DNA of 64,000 bases from Chrysomallon squamiferum (taxonomy: Eukaryota; Mollusca; Gastropoda; Neomphalida; Peltospiridae), in contig CM022665.1 of the NCBI GenBank assembly GCA_012295275.1, positions 9,664,476 to 9,728,475 of the forward strand, written 5' to 3'. The translations under genes were made by a program, and so were the position numbers. The first letter of the stretch is position 1. The number at the start of each line of letters is the position of its first letter. This document shows positions 24,804-37,554 of this stretch, in pieces. The notes beneath the pieces are model-generated. The model did no database searches. It had not been told where the DNA came from and saw only the letters and a program-made list of their open reading frames with translations.

Positions 24804-24979
24804 TTTATTTATGACAGATTATTTGTCATTACCTGTGCCAACCTCGGCGTTATCGTCAGGTGTTAAAAAGCTTATTTATGTACATGATGATCCGAACTCT
24901 CCGCTTGAAAATGTGAAAGATCTTTTTACGTCGAACAGAATTATAAACTTCGGATATCTTGAACAAATACTTCCATCAT
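24790..24979 (+). CDS. ERMARD: ERMARD exon 1 with start codon
   Basis: ATG 24790 is chosen because the in-frame codon just before it is a stop (TGA 24787-24789) and the next in-frame ATG is at 24811. Both ATGs have T at -3, a poor context. Residues 1-63 are the least conserved part of the protein. The donor is GTTAGT after a single T, completed by CT of exon 2 to give Ser. Reading on past the donor would meet TAG at once. Confidence 0.8.
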
Positions 24980-25035
24980 GTTAGTGGCGTTCACGGTTGG
25001 ATAATTAGCTTTATCTATTCTAATTAAGCTTTGTA

Positions 25036-25071
<36 letters not shown>

Positions 25072-25855
25072 GAAAGCAAAAGTTTTATTAACATCTTTTA
25101 AAACTACATTTATATGTACACTGACACAATTTGAGATTGGGATTTGGAATATATAAATGTATAAAAGACCCATTTTTAATTTTTTTAAATCAAAATGTCT
25201 CTTATAATTTCATGTATTACATAAATATTTCTTCTTGTTCTTCAGATGATGATGATGATGATTATTATTAATTATGTATAATTACAGCTTTAGATCAGAC
25301 TGCAGAATATTTTCAAAAAGCAACTCAAGTTCTTTCACCAGTATGTAAATATTGTGAAGAACATCTGAGTTTGTGCACACCAGATTTTTTTAACACTCAG
25401 TATTCTCACTTCCTTCAGTGGACTGGAAATGAAAAGGTAATTATTTAAACTGAAAGGGGGGAAAAAAAATATAAAATAAAAATAAATAAATAAATAAACA
25501 CATACACACACATAACCTTTACAAGTAACAACAATACGGTCTGGCTAACCACTTTTATCTTCCTCTGTGGCAATCTTCCATGACAGGTTTTATAAATTTA
25601 GTCACATCTCAGATTTATTTATTTATTTACTTATTTTATTTTTTCTGATTTTTACTGCTAAAGATGATCACTAGACATAAATAAAAAAATTATTTTTAAG
25701 AAGTTGACTTTAAACTGAATACTGGTAGTAAATATCCAGTTATAATTCATATAAAAATATTCTATAACAGAAGATATATCAAGACCAGATTTTCTTAAGA
25801 TAAAAAATAACTAGAAATAAAAAAAAAAAAAAAAAAAAAAAGAACAAAAGAATAA

Positions 25856-25890
<35 letters not shown>

Positions 25891-28800
25891 AATCCCCCAA
25901 ATAACCATTAATATAATTTATACAGAATCCACTTACACACATAATAATGTTGGGTGTATAATTATTTTTTTTTATTATTTTTATTTCAGTTATTTATTGA
26001 TTGTTTCAATCTTCTAGTCAATAAATCACAATCTGATGATGTACTTGTGTTACTTCTAGTTACTAGTGGACTGGAGAGAGCACTAGGAGATGTGAGATTT
26101 TATCTTCAGTTCTTGTTCAGTGTTTCTCTGTACTAACACTTAATAAAAAAGTTTTTGTTATTACATATACAGCAATACAAAATGTTTATAAACACTGCAG
26201 TATATTTAATATAAATTGTTGTTAGGGATTAGTAACTAGTATTACATAGAGCAATAATGTAAGAGTGGAAACATGCTACCATCATATACATAACAAGCAT
26301 GGTTGAACAATTTTCTAGTAAAGTGTGTATGTGTGTACTAAATTATCAGTAGTAAATTTAACCATAAATTAAATTAATTATTTTAAACCATATTAGAATC
26401 CAATTTCTTAAATTCATATTTATAAAACCCATTAATTCTGTTCACCTGTGCCATCTCTTTCAGGTTTTTCTAATTAAAGGGCAGCAATGTCCTTCCATGT
26501 TGAAAGATTTACTAGTTACATCAGAACTTAATGATATCTTTGGTCCAGTTGTAGTGAGTGATTTTCATTCTTTTTTTCTTTCTTATTTTCTTTCTTTCTC
26601 TTTTTTTTAAATATTTTTATTTTATTTTTTATTAATAAGATAGTGCTAAAAATAAACTGTAAATTGAAAAAAATCATGATTCATATTTGGAAACATGTTC
26701 ATTTGAATGCCGAATTTTAAAAATATTAATTATTTTATATTAAATATTCATTAATTATTTTTAAATAATACCAAGAAAATTCTTTTTATTTTTATTTTTC
26801 TATTTTTAAATTTTTTTTTATTTTAGACAGCTTATCAAATTTTATAATTTCAGGCTGTACCTTTTTATGTAAATTAAGTTTCAGAAAGATCATAAAATAA
26901 CTTTTTAATTTTAAACAATTTTGATTTGATTTTGATTTTGATTGATTGATTTATTTCTTTAAATGTCTTTTTCTAGCAGCAGGATAATTTTTGAAATTCC
27001 TTAATACAGAATCAATTGCAGTAGTATTTATAATAATAGTTTTGTTATTTATTTTTATTTTGTTCAGATTCAGACATTAAGAATTCTGATTGGTCCTCCA
27101 GTATCATTGAATTTACGTAATTTGGTTTGGCATGGTTTTCCTAAACCTGAGGAAATTCCACAGAGGTTAAGACAATAATTGTTTCACTATTATTATTATT
27201 ATTATTTTTATATGTTCTCAAATATTTTCTTAAAATTACTTTAATAATATAATTATATTTGTTTTGAAATTTGAGATTATAATGAAGTTTCATCAGTTAA
27301 CACATCTTTGATAAAAAAAATCACATCTAAAATTAAATGGAGTTATAGGCAAATAACTAAACCATCTCATTATTTTAACTGATATTTGACTTGGAATCCT
27401 AATACTATTGTTAGAAATGAAAATTATTTACTGTCTTGTTATACATTTGGTTAGTATGTTAGTAGATTAATTTAAAAAATATATTTAATACTAAAATTAT
27501 AAACATATTATTTGTTATTATTTTTTTCTCATACAGAATAAATAATTTTTATAAAGTTTTAAAACATTTGTATTGCAGGTATGCATGGTTTCTTCTGCTG
27601 CTTGTACCTAGCCTGGGAGAAATTTTACATCACCAAGCCATTGATGCAACAAGTATAAAACACAGACCACCTGTTTCCTTTTATCAGACTGAGAAGCTAC
27701 AGGAGAAATTTCCTTGTAAATGATATAAACATTAGCTATTCTGTGTGACAAATCTGAAATGACTTTTATCATGGTTTTTATTATTTTAGATTAAGTGGAT
27801 GTAGAGAAATACAAATAATGAATTATAGTAATTTTTAAACATGTTTTTGTAACATCTTTATGTAAATATATGTAGAACTATAATAGATATTTTCTTTCAC
27901 TTTCTTGCAATACATTTTTATTTATCTTTTATTTTTTTAAACTGTCAATTATAATATCTTGATTTCTCTTGATACACTTCTCTATTTAATTTACAAAAAA
28001 TATTTTGGTTTTGATTTTTGTTAACATACCTTCTCTTTGAAATGAAATGTCACCTTTTCTTTTGTAAATTTTTTTTTTTAATGATATTTATTTCATTGTA
28101 ATTTGCAACCATAGTTATTTTATTATATATTATTATAGCAAAATGCATAATTTGGTATTATGTGTTTATTTTACATTTGACTTGTGATCAGTATTTTTCT
28201 GTACAAAGCCATTATTTTGTAAACACAGAACAGATCTGTAACATTTATTAAAACAATAACAACTACAACAGAAAACTAAACAAAAAACCATCCATACTCC
28301 ACCTTCCCAACAACAACAATGAGAGTAAAACCAGAGGTTATTTTTAGACTAGATATTATTTAAAATTATTTACTGTGATCTTTTTCAAAACCATAAACAC
28401 TAGCTAAAATATGTTATCCTAAAGGAATAATAATAATAATAATAAAAAGAAATAAAATTGCAAATTTATGCAATTTCTTTTGTTTTATACATTTGTAAAT
28501 AAGTTTATAATGTTGAAATGTTTGCAGTTAAGAAGAACTGATCTTACAAATTCAGACTGAGGTTAATCTACTGTTTTGTTCTTTTTTCAGCTTTTACATC
28601 ATATTTGTCAGAAATTGGTGACATTTTCTGTCAGTCTGAATTTATACAAGGTGATTTTCTTCCTCTCTGGAAAAAGATTTTAGAACTTTACAAAAATGAG
28701 AGGTAAATATTTAAGTATATATTATTTAAATTTTTTTTTTTTTCTTAAATCCATTAATAAATAAAAATTATATTGTGTTTTAGTAACAGAAATAAAGATG

Positions 28801-31083
28801 ATTTAAATTAATTTAAAATAATTTTTTGTTTGTTTCTTGTTTAGTTTTGGTTTATGTTTGGTGTTGATGCTACCTCAGTTAGAACATGCTCTGCGTCGAG
28901 TGTTTGCTGCTGTCAACAATTGCCCTGAACGAATTCTCACAGCAGAAGTACTTTAAATTTTAATATGTCACTTACTATTGTTATTATTTCAGTTATTAAA
29001 ACATATTTATATCTACAATATTTGTTATATATGCTTTTCACTAAAAATCTTTCCTAATAACAAAGTATCATAACAAAATAACTAATCCTGAGGCATTTTC
29101 TTTTTCTTATGATATTTTTGTTACACTCTTGTATTGTTATTAATGCACAGACATGTTTAAAAATTAATTAGAAGTTTTTGTATTATTGCATTATTTTTTC
29201 TTTAAAAATTACTTAATAACAGAAATTAAAAACATGTTTAAAGAAGAAAAATAATGTCATTTCAAATAATTAACACATTGTTTTTACTTTAAATACATGG
29301 TGTAATACCTTTATTAGATTAGATAATAGATAAACCACATTTATGCAATATGTGTTTTTTGAGTTAAAATAGTTTTCACAAATAAGCATTATCTTTTTTA
29401 TAATAAGATTTTAAAATTATTTTTATTTTTTTATTTTATAGTCTGCTGCATTGTACACTACTTTTGATGAGGTAAGTAAGAGCTGTTTATAAATTTAAAT
29501 TAAGACTTAAAAATCTTTCTAACATCTTTTGCTATGTAATCGGATATCAAGGCTGAATATAGCCATGTTTTGATAACTGTATTTATAGATAAATTTATTA
29601 TATTGAAGTTTTAATAAATTTAAGATAGGCATATTTTATATTATATTTTTATTATTATTATTGTATATGTGTTTTTAAATTTTTTAAGTGATTTCATTTA
29701 TTTATTTGTTTTTTAGATTTTGGATAAATATTTACCATCTGGTGAAGAAAATGAAATAGTTCCATTAATTGGAGAGTCATGTATGGTATGTCAGTAATTC
29801 TGTTTTATTATTTATTTTAATAGAAAAACTAAATAAATGTAAATAAATATCTTTTTCATTATTAAGATTTTATTTTATTTATTAAATCATTTTTAATGAT
29901 TATATAATAATGGTAAAAAAAAAAAAAATGATAATATTAACAGCAACCATTTTTTAATAATAATAATAATAATGTAAGTAACTTTATTCTCTCCTAAACA
30001 TAACATTTAAATATAATTTAAAAAAAATCCAATTTAGATAATTATTAAACAAATACCCATTAATTTTCTGCATTAATTAAGCTATCTTATTATGGAAAGA
30101 TTGTAATATTTCAAAGTGTTTTCAGAAAACAAGTAAAAAGTTTATTACTTTAATGATTCCTAAAAAATCAGACTCAGGCAGATAAAGGGTTTATTCATCA
30201 TTAATATTATACAAAGTACACTGAATTAAATTATTACACTAAAAAAAATCAAATGAGCCAGAATAAATTTTGCAAGATCTAATTTGAATATGATTTACAT
30301 TATTTTTTCTTAATAAGATTATCAATAAAAGATGAAAAAAAAAAAAAAAAGAAAAGGAAAAAAAGTATTTTAAAAACATTCTGTTACTTGAATATTGAAA
30401 TATATTTTTTTTAATTTCTGTATTTTCCTGGATTTACTCTTTGATTATTTAATTTTTGAATTTTCCAGGATTTACTCTTTGATCTTCTAGTTTATCCTGA
30501 AGGTCCACGTATCAGAGACAGACTCAGTCATGGTGAAGTTCTGTTAAACAACGTTTCTGTATCATTGGTCAATCCATTTGTATGTCTGTCTGTTTCTCTC
30601 TGTCAGAAATTCATCAAAGATGATTTTAAGGTAAGTTATTATATTTTTTAAATATGAATTGCAATAAAAATTATAAACAAACTATTTGATTAGATATTAA
30701 TTCTTATTAATTTTTATAATTTATCAATGCTAAGGTGTTGTTATTTTTTATATATAAATATATATATTATTTCTTGTCAGATTTATTTTTCTGAATGTCT
30801 GCATTGTGAAAATTCTTTTTTTTATTAAAAAGTTTATACATCCTAGTTTGTTGTTCATTTTTGTAATTAAAAAAAATTATAACAAAAGATTGTAATGTTA
30901 AAACACTGAAGTTTAATTTTAGTTCTTCAGGGGAAGCAACTCTTATTACTCTAACAACTGACAGCCATTTCTTTTTCTCTATTATTTGTAAATCATTCGA
31001 TTTTATTGTCTTTCTCAGAAATAAAGAATTTTCAGAAAGTTAATATATTTTTTTTTATGCTAAAATTTGCTTGTCTGTAACTG

Positions 31084-31117
<34 letters not shown>

Positions 31118-34100
31118 GTACATATGTATGTATGTGTGTGTGTGTGTTGATGCAGACATTGCTAAGTTGTATATTTGTGTGAATTGATCTAATTTTAATT
31201 TTACATTTTTGCATACATTTGCTTTATTATACATATATACATAGTTTTAAATTTTTTCTTTTATTAATATTTATATTAATTTTGTTATGTGTAATTTGTT
31301 GTAGAGTTCTGTTATAGATGTTGCAGTGTCATTGATTGAAGAATATCATTCTCTTTTCCATCCAGTAGCTTTGTTGAAAACACAGGTAATTTTATATTTG
31401 TTAATTAAAGTGTTTGTTTTCAATGTCTAACAATATCATTTTAATTATTATATATTAAGGAACTAAAAACATGAGGAATAAATACTAAATTAATTTTAAA
31501 TTTTAAACAAAAATTAATTCAGCTATTTTCCATTTTAGTTATTTTAGTGTTTATAAATAATATATATATATATATATTTATATTTTTTTATTATTTTTTT
31601 TATATTATTAAATGAATATTTATCTCACAATTAACAGGTTTTGAACCACTTATTTTAAAAACAGTTTTAAAATTTATTTATTTTGTTTAATTACATTTTT
31701 TAATGTTTTTATTTATTTTTATTTTACTTATATTTTCAGGTGTTGAAATTACTGGAATATTCAGCTGTTTCAAGTCCTTGGATTGCTAATACTCCACAGC
31801 TAAAGACAGAATGGTAAACTTTTTTTCTATTTTTTGAGACTGAAATTCTTACTTTCTTTTTTTTTTTTTTTTTTTTTATTCTAAAACTGATTGTTCAGCA
31901 GATATTTATTAATTCGTTCCTGTTTGTATCCTTTTCAACAAAGATACAGATATTCTTTGAGGTTTACAAATGCAACACGCACACATATGTTGAAATTTGT
32001 ATTTTTATATTACAGTCATGACATTTCCTTTCTTATTTTCAATTTTTTTCATTACATTAATTTATTTATTTATTTATTTATTTATTTTTTTAATTTCCAG
32101 GATATCTCAAGCTGACTGTGATAAAAAAATCGTTGAAGAAAATGAAATATGTGTTAAACTAAAAATCAGTGTTTTAAATGTTGTAAGAGAACTTGTCAAG
32201 CAGTTTGATTTTGGAGTTTCTTTTGTGGATTTAACAAATATGTAAGACAATTCATTAAAATTTTAGATTTAAGTCAAACAATTAAAATGTATGTGTTATT
32301 ACCTATAGAGGAATGACCACATCCTGAATGGGAACCTGTCCACTAACAGAAATTGTTTTATGAGAAAGAAAATCTCATATATTCAACCTAAATTCTAAAT
32401 TATTAAATATTAACAATGTTTGATTTGTGACAGCATTAATGTATATACAGATATTTAATTTCTTAAATGTTAATAAACAAATTTAGTAAATTTTGTTTTT
32501 GATACTATTATGTTCAGTAAGATGTAGATTCTATTATGAATATTTACCTAAAATTTCATTCCAAAACTGTACCCCACAAGTGTGACTTAAAAGCTCCATT
32601 TTAAATAAATTTCACTCTGTTATGGAGGTTATGACATCAGATATAGTTCTGTGATTGATATTTTACCTTTAAAGTGACATCCTTCTTAAATTCTACACTT
32701 GAATGATCATTACATTAACAAAATATAATCTTTACCTAATATTACATATTATATTAATAGTTTAGGGGCAAGTAAAATATTTCAGAAAAAGGGGATACAT
32801 CATCACTGCAAATTATGATCAACATTAAAATAGTTTCATTACACAAAATATTTAAAAAAGAAACAAATTACTATGCACTCTGTAGATCAGAGTATTGACT
32901 TTGTAATTTTAAGTAATTATTTTCATTCCAGATTGTTGTCACCATTTGCTGGTGACATCAGTTTTATTACTAAGATACTAGATCAGAAAACATCAACTTT
33001 ATTCAGAGGACAACAGGTTAGTAAGTAATTGTATATGTCTTAGAGACAAAATGTGTTTTAGACATTGTTTTAAAAAATTTTGCTGTTGAAATTAAATTTA
33101 TAAAAATATCATGCTGATTTAAATAACATTTGGAAATGTTAAATACTTAATAATCTACCTCACTGTCTGAATATTCAAATATTATATGTTTTTTATATGT
33201 TACAACTCTGAGGAATTAAACAAAATTCAGAATATTCTTAAATAAAACAGAGTTTTGTATTCTTTTAACGAAGTGTTTTATATTATGGAAATGAAGAAAG
33301 GAAATATTTTATTTAATGAGACAATCATCACATTTTACTTATGGTTTTAGAGCTCTGTTGTTAAAGAGCATGTAGATAATGAGAATAGAAACCCAATGTG
33401 TCCATTTCATTGGCTAAAACGTCCAGTTAGCAGTAAGGTTTTTTTAAATGTGCCATCTCACAGACAGCATAGTACATGCCATAGCCTTTATAGTACAGTG
33501 GCTGGAATGCTAATAGCTCAGTGTGTCCATTATGAGGGATTGATTTAACAGTCTGCCACTCTTCTTGAACAAATGAATAACATTGCTTCTTACATATGCT
33601 GTATTACAGCAACAGCTGTCAGATAAAATAATTCGAGAGTCTGAGATTGTCAATTTACTACAGCGTGTCACCACTGAGTGTCAGGAAACTATGTCACAGA
33701 TAAACAACACCATCAACACACGACTACAACAGCTACACAACAAACAGCTTCGTTCCAGGCAGCGAGAAAATTTACACAAATTAATTGAAAGGTGAATTTT
33801 TTTTTTTAATTTTTTTTTTTTAGGTTTATTAATTGTTGTCTACAATGGTTTTTCAAAAGTGATAATTTTAATAAATGTAAATATTTAACTCTGATGATTT
33901 TGAAAGTGAAAATAAATGTCTGAATATTGTAACTATAAGTTGCAGTAGTTAAAATAAAAATAAAATAACATTTTAGGATTTGTCTCTGGTGATTTTAAAT
34001 AAGATTTTAAATATAAAAATGTGGTGACAGATTATGACTGTTTTTTGTATAGAAATCTTTTAATTCACTAATGTTATATTCTTTTTTTTTTTATCATCAT

Positions 34101-37016
34101 CATCATCATCATTATTATTATTTTGTTCTTTTCTTTTTTTCTTCTATATTTATTAAATATTGTGTATGTCTGTTTTTATGTCTTTGATTAATATTAATAA
34201 AATTATTTTATTTTATTTTATTTGTGTATAGGTATAAAATAGCATTTTAAAAGATATTTATATTTGAAAAATTTCAAAAGTATGAGTAAGTAATTATAAC
34301 TGAAAAGGTTCCTTTAAATCCACACACTCACAATATTGTTACATCAAAAACTAAGGCAGGTATAAACAACAGAGGCATGAAGTGTCATAGTCACAACTAC
34401 AAACATATTAACTGCTACTGTATTACTCAGTCACAGAAATTACAAGTGATTTCCCCATGTCTTTTCTATCATCAACTACAAGATAAATGAAACAAATTTC
34501 AGCCTGTCTAGAAAGAATTTTATCTTAACCTTGAACTGAGTTAATCTGTTTTAATTGTTTAATTAGGGAGGCTAAGTTCACACACAACACAATGTATCTG
34601 TGATTATTTGAGTTGAATGTTTGACGATGTCGCTGCTGTTAGTTCTAGTGGATGCTGACATCAACAACATGTTTGATGAAGTGGTAGTAGACAGGATCCC
34701 ACCCATAACACATGTTGGTCTCATCACTCATATTCTGCCTTTTATATACTTACTTTTAATTCAATTTCATGGTCAGTATTTTTAATAAACACTTCAGTGA
34801 CACTGGAGTTAATTATATGTTTGTTATACTCAAGGGAAATTCATCAAAGGACTTCAATTTGAAGGTCTTTTGTTTTTTGTGTATATTTTTAATATTTAAA
34901 AAATAAAGATCTCAGTATATGTATATAAATAAATGAAATATTGAACATTATTATATTATCTGTTTATTAAATAAAATTATAGATATGTCTTTACAAATTT
35001 ATTTCACTTTATATTATTTGAACAATTAGAATTGTATTTTACATGTTTTAAAGAAGTAAAATAAAAATCATAGGAAAATGCAGACACTCCTCTTGACATT
35101 ATCTGAAAAGCAAATATCAAAAGCTCAGAGAAAAGATAAAGAAAAAAAAAAAAAAAGCCTTTTCAAAAATTTTTTTAACAAAGATTTGCTGCCAACAAAA
35201 TGTAAATTCATCAGATATACGTTATCAATGACTGATTGTTTATTTATTTATTTATTTATTTATATAAGTAGATTGTTCTGTAAAAACCTATGTAAGTCAA
35301 AACTAGTGTATCAAAAGAGATAACAATATTAATTTAAAATATAAGCTGGGAATCACTTTATAAAATTGAACCTGTATAAGTAGGATCTATAGGGAGTGTC
35401 TGTATAAAATTATGGAACATATGGAACTACATTTTAGATCTTTTGTTTTTAATAAAAGTTTACATAAAACAACAAAATAAAAACACAAAAGCAATCAATA
35501 CATGTGTATATAAGAAAGTTCTGTTTCTGCATGTGTACTTTGTTAATGCAGTACGTTTGTATTGATCAGTAGTTGTTTGCATTATGTCAGCTTAACACTG
35601 TTGTCACACAACTCACTCTGTGTTTGTTATTAAGACTTTCATATATTGATTCAGCACTCATTTATCAACATTGTGTCAAGAGTTTCTCTACTATACATGT
35701 ATATGTTTCATGTAAATATGTTTTTATCACGTGTGGCCATATGTCACACACAGTGTTTTGTACACAGGTATTGATATAGCAGTGGAATATGACTTTCAAA
35801 ATTCTTTCCCAAGATTTAGTGATTTTTAAAAAAAGAAATTCTTTCCAAATATTTTGTGATTTCAAAAACTTTATTTAAAAAAATTTTTTTAAAAACATTT
35901 TGTGATTGTTTATATAAAAATAAATTGACTTAAATTTCTTTTCCAAGATTTGGTTATTTAAAAAATGAATTTAAATTTTTTTTTAAAGTTTACTTTTAAG
36001 ATTCTTTCTGATATTCATAGAATTTAGTATTTAATTATATATTTTCATAATAGTTTTATTCCAGAATTTATATTTTATATCATATAGTTGTAAAGTTTAT
36101 ATCAGCTGTTTATTATATATCTAAGCCTTTATTAATTATATTCATTAAAATGTTTATTATTACCTGTTGATTTGTATGTAATACTGAAAAAGATGTTGCG
36201 ATAACTTATTAATTGTGTATATTAATTGCCATAATTTATTGTATTGATTTGAATTATATTTAGTTTCAGTAAATTAATTTTAATAAAAATTACATTGAAA
36301 AAATAATAATACATGTATTAAATATCTAGATTATAGTTAGATTATTAAAAAAAAAAAAAAAAAAATTATATTTTTAAATATCCCAAAAACTTTATTTTAA
36401 TAAATTAATTTTAATAAAATTTACATTTAAAAAATAATAATAATAAATACTAATAGATTATTTTCAATCAATTAATTTCAATAAAGATTACATTAAAACA
36501 ATAATAATTTTAAGGTCTAAAACATTTTTCCTCTCAAAACCTGAAAAATCAGTTAAAATAAGAGTTTAAATAAATTTGTTCTTCTTTCATCCCAAAGCCT
36601 GCTATTTTTTTTTTCAATATCTCTTCCTTAAACCTTATGAACCATTTAAATAACTTTTTATACTTTATTTCTGTATTCTTTCCTTAAACTTGATGGACCA
36701 AATAAATAATAGTTTCTGTATATTCTTTTCAGTATTCCCTCCCTCTATCTGATGCACCAGTTAAATATTTTGATAGTTACTTTTCATGTCAGTTGTCTTG
36801 ATACTTTAACTTCAGCAAGTCAGGAAACTCTTCAAAGAGTTCGCAGGTAAATGTTAAAATTATTTTACTTTTCATAATTGTTCTTTTCTGTTTAATTACT
36901 GTTACTATGACAGTTGTTACTAATTTTCAATGTTAGGAAATTCTAATAAAACTTTTTTTTTTTTTTTTTTTTATGAAAATGAAAATGAAATTAAAACTGT
37001 AAATTTAAAACAACAG

Positions 37017-37050
<34 letters not shown>

Positions 37051-37456
37051 ATATTATTTAATTAATAAAAAGATGTGAACTGCTTAAAATATTTTCTTTT
37101 CCATACATGCATGCATGTATACATGAATTCATATATACATATGTGTACATGCTATAGCATCATATAAAAACTCTACACACACAAATATACACTTTTCAGA
37201 TGTGAAAAAAATGAACCCACAAATCTCGTCTGCGTGCATGTTTGCGTGCGTGTGTTCATGATACGTATATGTATACTAAAACTGACTGTACAGTTTTACT
37301 TACAGATTTTTGAAGATGTATTTAAAGTTTTGTGAAAACGAGAGAACAAACACAGCTCCTGACAGAAACAAATGGAAAGAAAGCCTGGAACTTTTCTCAC
37401 ACGTTTTACCAAAATGTCTCACTTATTTCACTGACTGTGTAGTTATTAAACACTAG
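24790..37456 (+). CDS. ERMARD: ERMARD, ER membrane-associated RNA degradation protein (complete, 18 exons)
   Basis: Exons: 24790-24979, 25288-25436, 25990-26091, 26464-26553, 27068-27165, 27579-27715, 28591-28702, 28845-28947, 29442-29471, 29717-29785, 30469-30630, 31305-31385, 31740-31813, 32101-32241, 32932-33016, 33610-33791, 36733-36846, 37306-37456. All introns are GT..AG, all phases agree, and the total is 2070 nt = 689 residues; human ERMARD has 678. Family hallmarks recalled from vertebrate ERMARD are in order: [10 protein letters not shown] (about 141-150), [11 protein letters not shown] (191-201) followed by [22 protein letters not shown] (323-337), [13 protein letters not shown] (371-383) and LRSRQRENL near 595. 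A hydrophobic segment at about 605-624 fits the C-terminal membrane region. The human protein is an ER-associated membrane protein with a proposed role in RNA degradation, linked to periventricular nodular heterotopia at 6q27. The biochemical activity is poorly defined. I see no frameshift or in-frame stop. Confidence 0.94.
25816..25891. repeat. Poly(A) run and (AATA)n in ERMARD intron 2
   Basis: An A-run of about 23 is followed by AAC/AAT and then nine AATA units, about 100 bp before the acceptor of exon 3. Confidence 0.9.
27068..27715 (+). CDS. ERMARD: ERMARD exons 5 and 6: the LNLRN..WHGF core
   Basis: Exons 27068-27165 and 27579-27715 carry the signature by which the family is recognised: LILIGPPVS-like lead-in (here RILIGPPVS), then [11 protein letters not shown], then PEEIPQRY. 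In the human protein the same place reads GLNLRNVLWHGFASPEEIP as I recall it. This Asn/Arg/His-rich helix is the core of the conserved DUF4209-type region. The exon 5 donor is GTTAAG, and the codon AG|G is split between the exons. Confidence 0.9.
28845..29785 (+). CDS. ERMARD: ERMARD exons 8-10: weak donor and 30-nt micro-exon
   Basis: Exon 8 (28845-28947) encodes [20 protein letters not shown] and then TAE. Its donor is GTACTT, a poor match to GTRAGT. Exon 9 (29442-29471) is only 30 nt and encodes [10 protein letters not shown], with a good GTAAGT donor. Exon 10 (29717-29785) is 69 nt. The boundaries are fixed by the continuous conserved stretch [17 protein letters not shown]. Exons 9 and 10 are both multiples of three, so skipping either would keep the frame. 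Confidence 0.88.
30469..30630 (+). CDS. ERMARD: ERMARD exon 11: [13 protein letters not shown] block
   Basis: This 162-nt exon encodes [20 protein letters not shown] and then HGEVLLNN, followed by a hydrophobic stretch (about residues 394-408) that could be a membrane-associated helix. The EGPRIRD.LSHGE motif is nearly unchanged from the vertebrate protein as I recall it. The acceptor is TTTTCCAG and the donor GTAAGT. A partial copy of its first bases lies 40 bp upstream (see findings). Confidence 0.93.
31083..31147. repeat. (AT)n/(GT)n tract in ERMARD intron 11
   Basis: AT units, then ATGT and GT units. Confidence 0.9.
33380..33600 (-). mobile_element. Diverged mollusc tRNA-derived SINE in ERMARD intron 15
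   Basis: Plus-strand reading 33399-33545 follows, block by block, the antisense of a SINE I remember as widespread in gastropods. The blocks are AAACCC...CATTGGCTAAAACG, TTAGCAGTAAGGTTTTTTTA (reference-like AGCAGCAAGGGATCTTTTA), CCATCTCACAGACAGCATAG, ACATGCCATAGCCTTTATAG, GTGGCTGGAATGCTAATAGC, and GGGATTGATTTA in place of GGGATCGATCC, the Pol III B box on the minus strand. The element therefore points leftward. Many substitutions, including loss of CpGs, indicate an old copy. It has an open frame by chance; I do not count it as an exon because exons 15 and 16 already join in phase. Confidence 0.7.
33610..37456 (+). CDS. ERMARD: ERMARD exons 16-18: C-terminal coiled region and membrane segment
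   Basis: Exon 16 (33610-33791) encodes a Gln/Arg-rich helical segment ([20 protein letters not shown] and onward) containing LRSRQRENL; human ERMARD has LRSRQRQN at this place as I recall it. Exon 17 (36733-36846) encodes [20 protein letters not shown], a plausible transmembrane helix. Exon 18 (37306-37456) ends in VVIKH and TAG 37454-37456. Split AG|T and AG|A codons join all three. Intron 16 is the longest in the gene at 2.9 kb. The hydrophobic helix fits the membrane anchoring known for human ERMARD. Confidence 0.9.
36953..37047. repeat. Facing poly(T) and poly(A) runs in ERMARD intron 17
   Basis: A T-run of about 20 (36953-36972) and an A-run of about 30 (37018-37047) are separated by 45 bp. 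In RNA they could pair as a hairpin shortly after exon 17. Confidence 0.85.
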
Positions 37457-37514
37457 TTTATATTTGAATATTACTGTGATAATTTTCGTGTCAACTCATG
37501 TTGTTACATTTAGA

Positions 37515-37517
<3 letters not shown>

Positions 37518-37554
<37 letters not shown>

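Noticed and set aside
33352-33548. Open frame beginning [14 protein letters not shown] after an AG, looking like an extra ERMARD exon
   Set aside because: Most of it is the antisense SINE. Exons 15 and 16 already join in phase with conserved sequence on both sides, and this frame ends in a stop.
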